Under the pieces are notes generated by a model, which was not told the origin of the DNA, made no database searches, and worked only from the letters and a program-made list of their open reading frames with translations. Made by a program: the position numbers and the translations under genes. 64,000 nt of DNA from Spisula solida (taxonomy: Eukaryota; Mollusca; Bivalvia; Venerida; Mactridae): assembly GCA_947247005.1 (NCBI GenBank), contig OX365955.1, positions 20,813,322 through 20,877,321 of the forward strand. Reading direction: 5' to 3'. Positions 46,501 to 57,532 of the stretch are shown in pieces. The first letter of the stretch is position 1, and every line of letters begins with the position of its first letter.

Positions 46501-47137
46501 TTTTATCTTTTTGGTCACGAAATCAAATCCAACTATTTATTGACAAGTAAAATACGTAACAAATAGTTTCCTTAATTCCATTTGTCAAGAATTTGTCTAG
46601 AATATACATGTATTTAGCTTACAACACTGCCATGAAATTGAATGTTTTGACAAAAAACTGCAAACTTTTATATACACAAAACTGCATAATCTTACATTAC
46701 ATTTGGTTAGAAAGTATTTCAAAATTCCTGGCAAACTGTTAAGCCAAGAAGTGCAATCAATAGAAAGCTATACTAGATTATACGCTTATAGAAAACTCAA
46801 GAAAATCTTTCAAACGCCAATAAAAAATATTCACAGTTTAGGCATTCAAACACCTAGCAACATTAGTTGCTATGCAAAAAATATGATGCACTTGATGTGC
46901 AAGTAATTAAATGGATAATTCTTTAATTGTTGTCTGAAACATTCATCAGACAAAACTAGAACGTCTGGCAAACCGTTGCCAAAGGCTTCTTAAGACTTTA
47001 ATACACCTCCTGCCTCGAACCTTTTAATTCGACAAATTTCTATAAAGTTTCACACATGTCATGGGCTAAAACTCTTGTAAAACATGTCATATTGCAACGC
47101 TCCCACTTTAATGTGCATCTGAACATCTAGTCTTAAT
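46501..47137. other. No recognised gene
   Basis: The plus-strand frame at 46703-46906 has no splice borders or recognisable residues. Confidence 0.4.
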
Positions 47138-47590
47138 GAGCGTTTTCCAATTACGAACTCGGGTTACACGAGTAACACGAGTTGTAAAAGGAACGGGTCG
47201 GGTAAACGCAGTGCGCATGCGTATAATCTCTAACCTACTCGACCCAAGTAATCTCCAGTCCCTCGCGGGTTCTCTAGAGTCAAAATGGCGGAAAGCGTGA
47301 GGCATGCGTATAATCTCTAACCTAAATTTTGAACTTTGGGAACATTACATTTCGTTGCACATAACAGACAGTTTATTATAAGTTAATACAGTTGTTTTCA
47401 ATCATAATATCATCCTCCTCGTCGCTGTTAAGCATTTCTTCTAACATCATAATTGCTAGACCTTTGGTCGCCATTTTGAACTCGACTCGATACGTACTCG
47501 ATACGTTCTTGATATCACTACCGAGTTATCCGACTGCGCATGACCACAATTTTTACTCGGGTTACTCGGGTTGCTAATTGGAAAACGCTC
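47138..47590. mobile_element. MITE with 16-bp perfect TIRs
   Basis: 'gagcgttttccaatta' at 47138-47153 recurs exactly inverted at 47575-47590. Match continues into 'actcgggtta' (internal) and into 'ctta.t' outside. The interior is CpG-rich with 'actcgggttac', 'cgatacgtactcgatacg' and YY1-like 'caaaatggcgg'. No coding capacity. Confidence 0.75.
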
Positions 47591-48117
47591 AATAAGTCTG
47601 CAATGAAATCCATTGCAAACTGTAGGAGTCACTATACTGTGGGTACTCTACATAGCAAATTAGGGAAAAAATTACAAAGGGCCATAACTCTGGTAAGACT
47701 GATAGACAAAGATACAAGCAACTTTTGTTGTAGGAAGGTGCAGCCCTTAATAAATTGATTTATCAGAATGCATATAAATCCTATAACCTAGGATGTCCTT
47801 TTTTGGAGAAGTTGAACTTGTGACCTGTCATTAAGAACTTGAACAAGGCTATATTGTTACACCTGTATTATTGTTATACATACTATTATAATCACCTCAA
47901 ATAAGAAGTGTTAAAGTTCAGATATTTCGCAAGTATTTCACATCACATGTGATCTAAACTGTGGTGTGAGAACCTTAGATTCATTGTTGGTCCTGTGTAT
48001 TGTTACAATATAAACACGAGCAATGTTCACAAGGCCATCCCCGCGGCATATGTTTGTTACTAAAGGGTGTTAAATAATACAGTACTAGATAGAACAAGAC
48101 TGCGTTCACTAAACGAT

Positions 48118-48370
48118 TATGCCCCCTGTGGAAGCCTTGTCCATAAATAAGTCTTAAGTCCAAAATTAGGTCAAGGTGAAGGTCAAAATGGGGTTAGGTG
48201 GTACAGGCGTGTGGAAAGTGTTCATACACAACATCCATACAAGTATGAAAGCTTTGTAGCAAGCCATATTAATGCTAGAAGAAACGGTCAATTTGGGTTA
48301 ACCAGGACGGACGAACGGACGGACAGGTGAATCACTATATGCCTCCCCATCTATCGATAGGGGGGCATAA
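48118..48370. mobile_element. TTATGCCCCC element, copy 1
   Basis: Ends 'ttatgccccc' and 'gggggcataa' are 10-bp perfect TIRs. The interior shares 'tgtggaagccttgtccataa', 'ggtcaaggtgaaggtcaaaa' and a 'ggacggacgaacggacgg' run with three other copies here. 'aagactgcgttca' precedes most copies. Confidence 0.8.
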
Positions 48371-48394
48371 AAAGATGGTAGGGAAATTAAATAA

Positions 48395-49010
48395 AGGGAG
48401 ATAATTAATAAAATGGAACAAGGCAGAGTTAAATAGAATGAAAATATTAGGAAATTACATCAAGGGAAACTTCTTTGGCTAAAGGGAAATATTTCAAGAA
48501 CAATACCAGCTAGAGTTATGTCACAGCACTTCTCCTAGATGCCATCTACTTATACTTAAAGTTTCAAGTCAGTCAATTGAATACTTATGAAGTTGTGCTC
48601 TGGAGAAATATATTCTTAAATTAAACAAAGGGAGATAACTTCACACCTGGACTACATAGATTTATGGTTCTTGGTCACTGCACTTGTCATAGTTGCAACT
48701 TATTCACATAATTATCAAGTTTCAAATCAATACCTCGAATATTTTTCAAGTAATGCTCTGGACAAAACATATTTTAAAATTTAATAAAGAGAGATAACTT
48801 CAAAACTGGACTATAAAGTTATGGTTCTTGGTCACTGCACTTCTTCTAGTTGCCGTCTACTCACATACATAGTTCAAAGTCAAACCTCAAATAGTTTTAA
48901 AGTTATGCTCTGGTCAAAATATTGGATGGAGGGACAGACAAATGGTCCAACGGACGGCAGGACGGACACATACAATTACTATATCCCTTCCCTTCGGCGA
49001 GGAATAATTA
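48395..49010. repeat. Bivalve-type repeat with about 170-bp tandem units
   Basis: Three to four copies of a unit with 'aaagggagataacttcacac', 'tggttcttggtcactgcact' and 'gctctgg'. It ends with a 'ggacagac' run and 'ccttcccttcggcgaggaat'. Non-coding. Confidence 0.65.
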
Positions 49011-50059
49011 TCATCAGACATCGTGAATCAAATTCATTGTCAAAAGTGTTGTTTTTTTGCGTTCAACTGATGCAGTTGTAGTATGTAGTTTCTTTGACAA
49101 CACACATAATTTAAATCCTAATCAATGGATGAGATTTCTCATTGTCTGTCTAGCCTTCCCATAGTGGACATGCACACTAGAGAGGAACCAGTCTCTGGCG
49201 ATGGAAATTTGCACACATTGGTCATAGTTTGGTATAGTAAGGCTGGGACAACAAGTCTGGCATGGATGCAATCTGATTTAAATCAGACCCATATTAAGCT
49301 TCACTACTTTACGCTGATACTCTAACAGCTTAAAGAAATGGAGCAAATGTTAGGGTCTGATTTTAATGAGATTGTCATGGATGGATTCAGTGGTCTTATA
49401 TCAACTCCACAACCTATAAACACTGATATTCCATCCATATCAAGAGAGGTCTCATTATAAGCAACTCTCTGCAAATGTCTGACATCCCTTAGTCCATCCT
49501 CGTCAGATTAATGATGAATGTCCCGGTTTTAACCCATTATAAATGATATAAGATTTTACGAAGGCTCTTTTAGAGATATACAGGAACAACAAATGGAATG
49601 ATCACTTTGAATGATGAATGATGCCCATAGTTATCTTCAACTACAGGTCTAGAAATTGATAGTTCCAGTTATCACAGAACCAATTTAAATCACAATACAT
49701 TAAAAATTGATGCTAAGTGGCAGACATTTACGAGACTGCAACAAGAATCCAGCGTGTCATAAAAATTTTAAGGGAGAAAACTCAATTTTACAAATCAATG
49801 ATCAGAAACAGAATTGCATCCCCTGACAAGAAATGCTTGATAAAGCTGGACTGTTTCCTGGAACTTTAATGCAAAACAATATTTTATCCATTCCTGCATC
49901 TACCTGGCACAAAGCAGTTATAGAAGTATTATGTAAAGAGCTACTATAATCACAAAGAAAGCATGGGTTATTCTTATTAATACCAGCCCAGTCCTGTATT
50001 AAATGACAGCAGCTTCAAGCACCTAAATTTAATGCATCAATTGACTGAGTCTATTGTTA
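49011..50059. other. No recognised gene
   Basis: The plus-strand frame at 49125-49325 has no exon borders. No array or element. Confidence 0.35.
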
Positions 50060-50135
50060 CGATAGCCCAGTAGTCTAGTGCGTTCATACTTCGCATTACA
50101 AGCCTAGGTGATGTATAGGTTAAAATCCCACTACA
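50060..50135 (+). mobile_element. Decayed tRNA-like SINE head
   Basis: 'gatagcccagtagtctagtg' resembles an A box, and 'ataggttaaaatccc' a decayed B box about 50 bases on. It lies within 50 bases of the exon 50181..50348, inside its downstream intron. Confidence 0.45.
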
Positions 50136-50180
50136 GATGCAAACTATCACATCAATATTTTCATATAATGTATTACTTAC

Positions 50181-50348
50181 ATCAGTACTGTTGACCATGT
50201 GATCAGCGGGACAGAATCTATGTCTTGGATAAACAATGGTTGCATCGTCACTACTCACGGCCTTCACAAAGTATGATATATCAAGCTGTGGATTCACCTG
50301 ACGACAAACTTTCAGAAGATTTTCCAACTGTCGTTGTTGTTCACTTGC
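50181..50348 (-). CDS. Internal exon of an unrecognised coiled-coil-type protein
   Basis: The acceptor 'gatatttttag' and donor 'ACTGAT|gtaagtaat' bound exactly 56 codons, phase 0 on both sides. It starts with a Gln/Glu-rich helix, ASEQQRQLENLLKVCRQV. A segment containing QLDISYFVKAVSSDD and YPRHRFCPADHM follows. The pattern of a helical coil ending in a short mixed segment loosely recalls coiled-coil regions of tripartite-motif proteins, but this is only an impression. Phases fit 52240..52320 upstream and 40430..40581 downstream. Confidence 0.65.
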
Positions 50349-50456
50349 CTAAAAATATCAAATAAAAATTTAGACTCCCTGTTATATGCACTGTGGCATT
50401 ATTAGGCCTTTTCGATTGGGCTGTAAATTGTTGAGCAGGTTATAGCATCTGGTTCT

Positions 50457-50690
50457 GGGTACTGTTTTATCAAAGCACTAAAGGAAATATTAAACTTACA
50501 ATCAAATTCAAATTCTTTTTAATACTTTTACAACTATAAATTGTGGTAAATGGAGCTGCAATACTAATCAAGATTCCGTTAATGAATTCCTACAAACCAT
50601 ATCCGTCACCAATTTGCAGTTATAGAATATATAGAATTTAAATTTGAACGTTTATGATTTCCGTAAGTGCTTTGATAAAACAGTACCCTG
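50457..50690. mobile_element. MITE, GGGTACTGTTTTATC family, full copy
   Basis: 'gggtactgttttatcaaagc' at the left is matched inverted at the right ('gctttgataaaacagtaccc'). The TIR extends to about 33 bp. The interior includes 'gtggtaaatggagctgcaat' and 'acaaaccatatccgtcacca'. It sits about 110 bases upstream of an exon, in the same intron. Confidence 0.85.
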
Positions 50691-50871
50691 GTCTCTAATA
50701 TTGTAGAACTACTGCAATACTTCTACTGTAATATTGGCAGGGGGGTTACGCTTCCTATAGGCTGTGTAGACTGCTGCCTACACTTTTTCACAGAAAGTCG
50801 AAAAGTAAAAATGCAATAAAAATCAATGGGGGTATGGGATATAAGAGTGTCAAACTCACCTGGATAGTTAC

Positions 50872-51135
50872 TGACATTTAGTCTGAAAACAGCCCAGAGA
50901 ATTAACATTTATACGACAGTATATATTTTTTAACCAAAATTCGGGGGAGCATGCCCCGAACCCGCCTAAATTAATGTGGCCGACACATTGATTTAGACCA
51001 AACTGACATTTAGTCTGAAAACAGCCCAGAGAATTAACATATATACGACAGTATATATTTTTTAACCAAAATCCGGGGGAGCATGCCCCGAACCCGCCAA
51101 AATAATGTGGCCTACACATTGATTTAGACCAAGCT
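50872..51135. repeat. Two-copy tandem duplication, period 132 bp
   Basis: 'tgacatttagtctgaaaaca' begins at 50872 and 51004. Both copies contain 'ggggagcatgccccgaaccc' and end 'cacattgatttagacca'. The copies differ at only a few positions, so the duplication is recent. The minus-strand open frame across it is duplicate-driven and has no exon signals. Confidence 0.9.
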
Positions 51136-51598
51136 AAAGTAATACGCCCTTATAACCTGCTGCACCAAACAGCCCAGTCAAAAAGGTCAATATACATGTA
51201 TATTTCAAGTGGCATAACTCTTCATCTCTACTCACAATAATTTGAGAACTTGGATTAAAGTCTGGTTAAGAAGGCTAAAAAAAACTGAAAGCTAGAATGG
51301 AACAATTAAACAACTGATGCCCCCTTAAGCATACACTTCATGCTAAATGACTGATAAGCAAAAAAACAACTTTCTGTGAAAATACAGAGAGGACAGCTAG
51401 GAGCCATAGAAACAAAAATCAATTCCTGTTAGTAAACAATGAGTTATCCTTTTAAATACCAAGTCCAATTAGCTGTCTATAAACTATAAGGAAACTCTAA
51501 CATAAGAGAAGCATGTCAGTTACTGTAGGGGTCAAACAATTGTGTAAGAATGTATACAATGATTCTATCCATATGGGGTTCTATGCCATATTTCAACT
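51136..51598. other. No recognised gene
   Basis: Intronic or intergenic AT-rich sequence without features. Confidence 0.4.
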
Positions 51599-51846
51599 CG
51601 ATAGCCTAGTGGTTGAGCGTTCATTTCGAGTGCGGGAGGTCTTGGGTTCGATCCTTGACCGCGTCATACCAAAGACGAAATAAAAATGGTACAAGAAATT
51701 CCCTTGCTAGACGCTCAGCATAAAAGGGTAACTGGCTTCTCTTCTCTCATACCCTCGTGGCGATGGATAATATCAGGAATGAGGTCTCAAGAGTGATTAA
51801 TATAAGTTGGAAAAACTTTATTCACAATCTACCTTAAATAAATTAA
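51599..51846 (+). mobile_element. tRNA-derived SINE, copy 1
   Basis: A box 'tagcctagtggttgagcg' and B box 'gggttcgatcc' are about 35 bases apart, followed by a conserved body ('gtcataccaaagacgaaata', 'cccttgctagacgctcag', 'aggaatgaggt') and an AT-rich end 'ccttaaataaatta'. A second copy of the same length lies at 56613..56860. Confidence 0.85.
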
Positions 51847-52239
51847 AAAACTATACATATTTGTACAGTCACATAGCACATGTATAGTTAACACAACAAA
51901 TATTTCAGAAAATGATGAAACGCATACATTCCATGTTTGACAGAACCCTTTGCATGAAATTGGTGATAAAAGCAAGAGTATCATTAAAATGAGAGAGATC
52001 TGACATGTCTATGAGTCAAAATCTGCGTTTCCTTCCAGAAGAGGTTTTCTTTCAGATGACCCAACCAGTAGATCTTAGATCTAACCAGTTGTCCTGGATT
52101 TATTATCACTCAGTACAAACTTGCTTTTCTGTAAGTTATCTCCATAACACCACAATGGAGGAGATGGCAGTAAAATTTTACCCAGCAGGCATCATCAATT
52201 TCTGGTAAAATAGAGCAAAACGCTTGAGTAAAGACTTAC
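51847..52239. other. No recognised gene
   Basis: The plus-strand frame at 52005-52208 lacks exon borders. Confidence 0.35.
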
Positions 52240-52320
52240 TTTGGTAAGCAACAATAAGGAATGACTCTCAATAGCTACATTTACTGTATTACTGGTATCA
52301 ATGTAGATCTCATCTAGTTC
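52240..52320 (-). CDS. Internal exon of the coiled-coil-type gene (most upstream seen)
   Basis: The acceptor 'tttatattttcag' and donor 'ACCAAA|gtaagt' bound 27 codons in phase 0, ELDEIYIDTSNTVNVAIESH then SLLLLTK. Short length and amphipathic pattern suit part of a helix. The same frame is open for another 58 codons upstream (to 52491), ending in a hydrophobic run. A longer exon is possible, but a T-rich acceptor right before GAA favours the short form. The next exon in the transcript would be 50181..50348. Confidence 0.55.
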
Positions 52321-52919
52321 CTGAAAATATAAAACATTCACACATTTATACGACATAAAAGAGAAATGTTTGGATATCTGGAAAAACAAGGTTTCAAACA
52401 AATACCTGACTGCTGAGTAACTCTGCTCAAACAGTAACCTCAGGCACTGATGCATAGTTTCATAGAAAACGTTCCAGTTTACTACTGTCACACCAAACCT
52501 AAAATTATTTTAGAGGTTCTGTTATGCCACTCAAAAAAGTTGATGCATACATGCCAATATGTGAATGTATGTACAGTGTTCACCAGTCTTTTGCATTCCA
52601 AATCAGCAAATATTCACACATACATTCCAAATATGCAAATCATACACTTGCATTCTAATTCTGCCAATGTTCACCTTTGCTTTCCAAATCAAGCAATATT
52701 CACATAATTATGCATTCCAACTTCACAGATTCAAGATTCAAGATTCAAATTCAAGATTTCACAATTCTAACTTTGTGAGTTAAATATTTGAACTTCACAA
52801 TGCCAACAAACGAAATTGTTCTGTTTATTCCATTATCAATTTTAACTTCCAGAATTGAATTCTCCCATTTCAATTTCAAACATCATGAATCTAGACTTTG
52901 TACTGCTAATCCAATCAAG
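52321..52919. other. Upstream flank, possible further exon
   Basis: On the minus strand 'ataattttag' precedes an open stretch FGVTVVNWNVFYETMHQCLR, ending at 'GTCAG|gtatttg' or 'CTGAG|gttact'. Both donors give phase 2, which would create a stop on joining to 52240..52320. It is therefore left uncalled. Short direct repeats such as 'aagattcaagattcaa' occur near 52730. Confidence 0.25.
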
Positions 52920-55900
52920 GTATGACACTGTACTGTTTATTCCATCAAAGTGGTATGACACTGTACTGTTTATTCCATCAAAGTGGTATGACACAGTACT
53001 GTTTATTTCATCAAGATATTTATAACACTGTGCTGTTTATTCCACCAAGGATCCCATCAAGTTATGACATTGTACTGTTTATTCCATCAAGGTAAGACAT
53101 TGTTCTGTTCATTCCATCAAGGTAAGACATTGTACTGTTTATTCCATCAAGGTAAGACATTGTACTGTGTATTCCATCAAGGTAAGACACTGTACTGTTT
53201 ATTCCATCAAGATATGACAGTGTTCTGTTTATTCCATCAAGGTATGACATTGTACTGTTTATTTCATTAAGGTGGTATGACACTGTACTGTTTATTCCAT
53301 CAAGATATGACAGTGTTCTGTTTATTCAATCAAGGTATGACATTGTACTGTTTATTTCATCAAGGTAAGACATTGTACTGTTTATTCCATCAAGGTGGTA
53401 TGACACTGTACTGTTTATTCCATCAAGATATGACAGTGTTCTGTTTATTCCATCAAGGTAAGACATTGTACTGTTTATTCCATCAAGGTAAGACATTGTA
53501 CTGTTTATTCCATCAAGGTAAGACATTGTACTGTTTATTCCATCAAGGTAAGACATTGTACTGTTTATTCCATCAAGGTATGACATTGTACTGTTTATTC
53601 CATCAAGGTAAGACATTGTACTGTTTATTCCATCCAGGTATGACATTGTACTATTTATTCCATCAAGGTAAGACATTGTACCGTTTATTCCATCAAGGTA
53701 TGACATTGTACTGTTTATTCCATCAAGGTAAGACATTGTACTGTTTATTCCATCAAGGTAAGACATTGTACTGTTTATTCCATCAAGGTAAGACACTGTA
53801 CTGTGTATTCCATCAAGGTAAGACACTGTACTGTTTATTCCATCAAGGTTTGACACTGTACTGTTTATTCCATCAAGGGTTGACACTGTACTGTTTATTC
53901 CATCAATGTATGACACTATGGTGTTTATTCCATCAAGGGTTGACACTGTGGAGTTTATTCCATCAAGATATGACAGTGTTCTGTTTATTCCATCAAGGTA
54001 TGACATTGTACTGTTTATTTCATTAAGGTGGTATGACACTGTACTGTTTATTCCATCAAGATATGACATTGTACTGTTTATTCCATCAAGGTAAGACATT
54101 GTACTGTTTATTCCATCAAGGTGGTATGACACTGTACTGTTTATTCCATCAAGATATGACAGTGTTCTGTTTATTCCATCAAGGTATGACATTGTACTGT
54201 TTATTCCATCAAGGTAAGACATTGTACTGTTTATTCCATCAAGGTGGTATGACACTGTACTGTTTATTCCATCAAGATATGACAGTGTTCTGTTTATTCC
54301 ATCAAGGTAAGACATTGTACTGTTTATTCCATCAAGGTAAGACATTGTACTGTTTATTCCATCAAGGTAAGATATTGTACTGTTTATTCCATCAAGGTAT
54401 GACATTGTACTGTTTATTCCATCAAGGTAAGACATTGTACTGTTTATTCCATCAAGGTATGACATTGTACTATTTATTCCATCAAGGTTAGACATTGTAC
54501 TGTTTATTCCATCAAGGTATGACATTGTACTGTTTATTCCATCAAGGTAAGACATTGTACTGTTTATTCCATCAAGGTAATACATTGTACTGTTTATTCC
54601 ATCAAGGTAAGACACTGTACTGTTTATTCCATCAAGGTAAGACACTGTACTGTTTATTCCATCAAGGTTTGACACTGTACTGTTTATTCCATCAAGGGTT
54701 GACACTGTACTGTTTATTCCATCAATGTATGACACTATGGTGTTTATTCCATCAAGGGTTGACACTGTGGAGTTTATTCCATCAAGGCTTGACACTGTAA
54801 TGTTTATTCCATCAAGGATTGACACTGTGGAGTTTATTCCATCAAGGCTTGACACTGTAATGTTTATTCCATCAAGGGTTGACACTGTACTGTTTATTCC
54901 ATCAGTGTATGACATTGTACTGTTTATTCCACCAAGGTATGACACTGTACTGTTTATTCCATCAAGGCTTGACACTGTACTGTTTATTCCATCAAGGTAT
55001 GACACTAAATTGTTTATTCCACCCAGGATTGACACTGTACTGATTATTTCATCACAGATTGACACTGTACTGTTTATTCCATCAATGTATGACATTGTTC
55101 TGTTTATTCCATCAAGGGCTGACACTGTACTGTTTATTCCATCAAGGCTTGACACTGTAATGTTTATTCCATCAAGGTATGACACTACAGTGTTTATTCC
55201 ACCAAGGGTTGACACTGTGGAGTTTATTCCATCAAGGCTTGACACTGAAATGTTTATTCCATCAAGGATTGACACTGTGGAGTTTATTCTCATAAGGGTT
55301 GATCATGTACTGTTTATTTCATAAAGGATTGACACTGTGTTGTTTATTCCATCAAGGTTTGACACTAAATTGTTTATTCCACCAAGGATTGACACTGTAC
55401 TGTTAATTCCATCAAGGGTTGACACTGTGTTGTTTATTCGAACAAGGTATGACACTGTGCTGTTTATTCCATCAAGGATTGACACTGTTGTGTTTATTCC
55501 ATCAAGGCTTGACACTGTAATGTTTATTCCATCAAGGATTGACACTATGGTGTTTATTCCATCAAGGGTTGACACTGTGGAGTTTATTTCATCAAGGGTT
55601 GACACTGTAATGTTTATTCCATCAAGGATTGACACTATGGTGTTTATTCCATCAAGGGTTGACACTGTGGAGTTTATTCCTTCATGGGTTGACACTGTAC
55701 TGTTTATTCAATCAAGGGTTGACACTGTAATGTTTATTCCATCAAGGATTGACACTATTGTGTTTATTCCATCAAGGGTTGACACTGTGGAGTTTATTCC
55801 TTCATGGGTTGACACTGTACTGTTTATTCCTTCATAGGTTGACACTGTACTGTTTATTCAATCAAGGGTTGACACAGTACTGTTTATTCCATCAAGATAT

Positions 55901-55935
55901 GACACTGCACTATTAATTCCATTAAGGGTTGACAT
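52920..55935. repeat. 30-bp minisatellite, about 100 copies
   Basis: Unit 'ggtatgacattgtactgttt' plus 'attccatcaa'. Variants include ggtaag, gggttgacactgtgg and a 33-bp form with 'ggtggtatg'. The unit is ten codons with no stop in several frames. A 655-codon minus-strand frame (53326-55293, LDGINSTMSY repeats) and plus-strand frames up to 249 codons (CLFHQGKTLY repeats) are therefore open across the array. Open frames in both directions and no splice, start or leader signals indicate satellite DNA. A block of about 0.82 kb inside it appears twice. Confidence 0.95.
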
Positions 55936-56612
55936 TATAGTGTCAACTGTATGTGTAATAGCAAGGTAACATTACTTCTGTGAAGTAGTTAAGTTAGGTC
56001 AACAACCTGTCAGTCATTTATAAAATATATCTGTTAAAAATATCAAATAAAAAATGAAAGTCACATGGCAATGCTCAGAAGTAGCTCATTAATTAGAGAT
56101 GACCTATTAATGTGTAAGATTTTATCCAGATTTAAGCACTATTATGTCACTACAAGTGATCTTAATTGTAATCTGTTAAGCAATCAAAATTGACAGGAAG
56201 TAACTTAAGATTTTATGTCTGCTTAATGAACCGACTATGTCTATACCTACGCAGAAAAGTGTCAACAAAATAACTAAGCGTTAAGAGTTTTCCAAGAGGG
56301 GCCATTGACTAAAGCGCTCAACTAAGAACATTCAACTTTGGCACAATTTAGATAGATTTATGGGGGAAGCATAGTTCTTGCTGAGACAGGTTAATAGTAG
56401 ACATCATGTTTGTATACAACAGGATACATATGCTAATGTGCCAACCAGCTAGCAATTGGTGAATGGCAGGTGTCTATTGTTCATTTATCCAATAGACTGC
56501 CAGTGGGCACTTTGCATATAAAAAGGTGATAATTTAATTGTAGAGGGCCAATGATGAACGTATGGGTACCATAGTTGAGCTAAAAATACCGACACTAAGC
56601 CTAACCGCCTCC
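55936..56612. other. No recognised gene
   Basis: The minus-strand frame at 56485-56787 is a translation of the SINE that follows. Nothing else is visible. Confidence 0.4.
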
Positions 56613-56860
56613 TTGATATCCTAGTGGTCAGTGTTCGCTTCGAATGGGAGAGGTCTCGGGTTTGATCCCTGGCCGTGTCATACCAAAGACGAAATAAAAA
56701 TGGTACAAGAAATTCCCTTGCTAGACGCTCAGCGTAAATGGGAAACTGGCTTCTCTTCTCACATACCCTCATGGTGATGGATAGCATCAGGAATGAGGTA
56801 TCTCCAGTGATTAATATAAGTTGGAAAAACTTGTTTCATAATCGACCTTAAATAAATTAG
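56613..56860 (+). mobile_element. tRNA-derived SINE, copy 2
   Basis: A box 'gatatcctagtggtcagtg' and B box 'gggtttgatccct'. The body matches copy 1 almost base for base ('gtcataccaaagacgaaata', 'cccttgctagacgctcag', 'aagttggaaaaactt'). A minus-strand frame through it is spurious. Confidence 0.85.
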
Positions 56861-56969
56861 TACCAGTAAAAACTAAACTAAAAATACTGCCTTATGGTAC
56901 AATGGTCAATTACCCAGGTCAGATTCCTCCCTAATACAATATAAAAACAAGACTGCGTTCAATAAACGC

Positions 56970-57246
56970 TTATGCCCCCTGTGGAAGCCTTGTCCATAAA
57001 TAAGTCTAAGTCCAAAATTAGGTCAAGGTGAAGGTCAAAATGGGGTCAGGTGATACAGGCGTGTAGAGAGTGTTCATATACAACATCCATGCAAGTATGG
57101 AAGCTTTGTAGCAAGCCATAATGATGCTAGAAGAAACGGTCAATTTGGGTTAACCAGGACGGACGGACGGACGGACGGACGAACGGACGGACGGACGGAC
57201 AGGTGGATCACTATATGCCTCCCGATCTATCGATACGGGGGCATAA
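56970..57246. mobile_element. TTATGCCCCC element, copy 2
   Basis: Ends 'ttatgccccc' and 'gggggcataa'. The interior has the family's 'ggtcaaggtgaaggtcaaaa' and a long GGAC tetranucleotide run (about 57164-57201). Arranged head to tail with the next copy. Confidence 0.85.
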
Positions 57247-57268
57247 CAAGACTGCGTTCAATAAACGC

Positions 57269-57532
57269 TTATGCCCCCTGTGGAAGCCTTGTCCATAAAT
57301 AAGTCTAAGTCCAAAATTAGGTCAAGGTGAAGGTCAAAATGGGGTTAGGTGATACTGGCGTGTGGAGAGTGTTCATACACAACATCCATGCAAGTATGAA
57401 AGCTTTGTAGCAAGCCATATTAATGCTAGAAGAAACGGTCAATTTGGGTTAACCAGGACGGACGGACGAACGGACGAACGGACGGACAGGTGAATCACTA
57501 TATGCCCCCCATCTATCGATAGGGGGGCATAA
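57269..57532. mobile_element. TTATGCCCCC element, copy 3
   Basis: Near-identical to copy 2 and separated from it by 22 bases ('caagactgcgttcaataaac' plus two). The two copies form a tandem pair of about 299-bp period, which suggests amplification by unequal exchange rather than two insertions. Confidence 0.85.

Noticed and set aside
52338..52491. Additional minus exon FGVTVVNWNVFYETMHQCLR
   Set aside because: Both possible donors leave a phase that creates an immediate stop on joining to 52240..52320.
53326..55293. 655-codon minus-strand open frame as a real gene
   Set aside because: It is entirely made of the 30-bp array, frames are open on the opposite strand too, and there is no start context, exon border or non-repeat domain.
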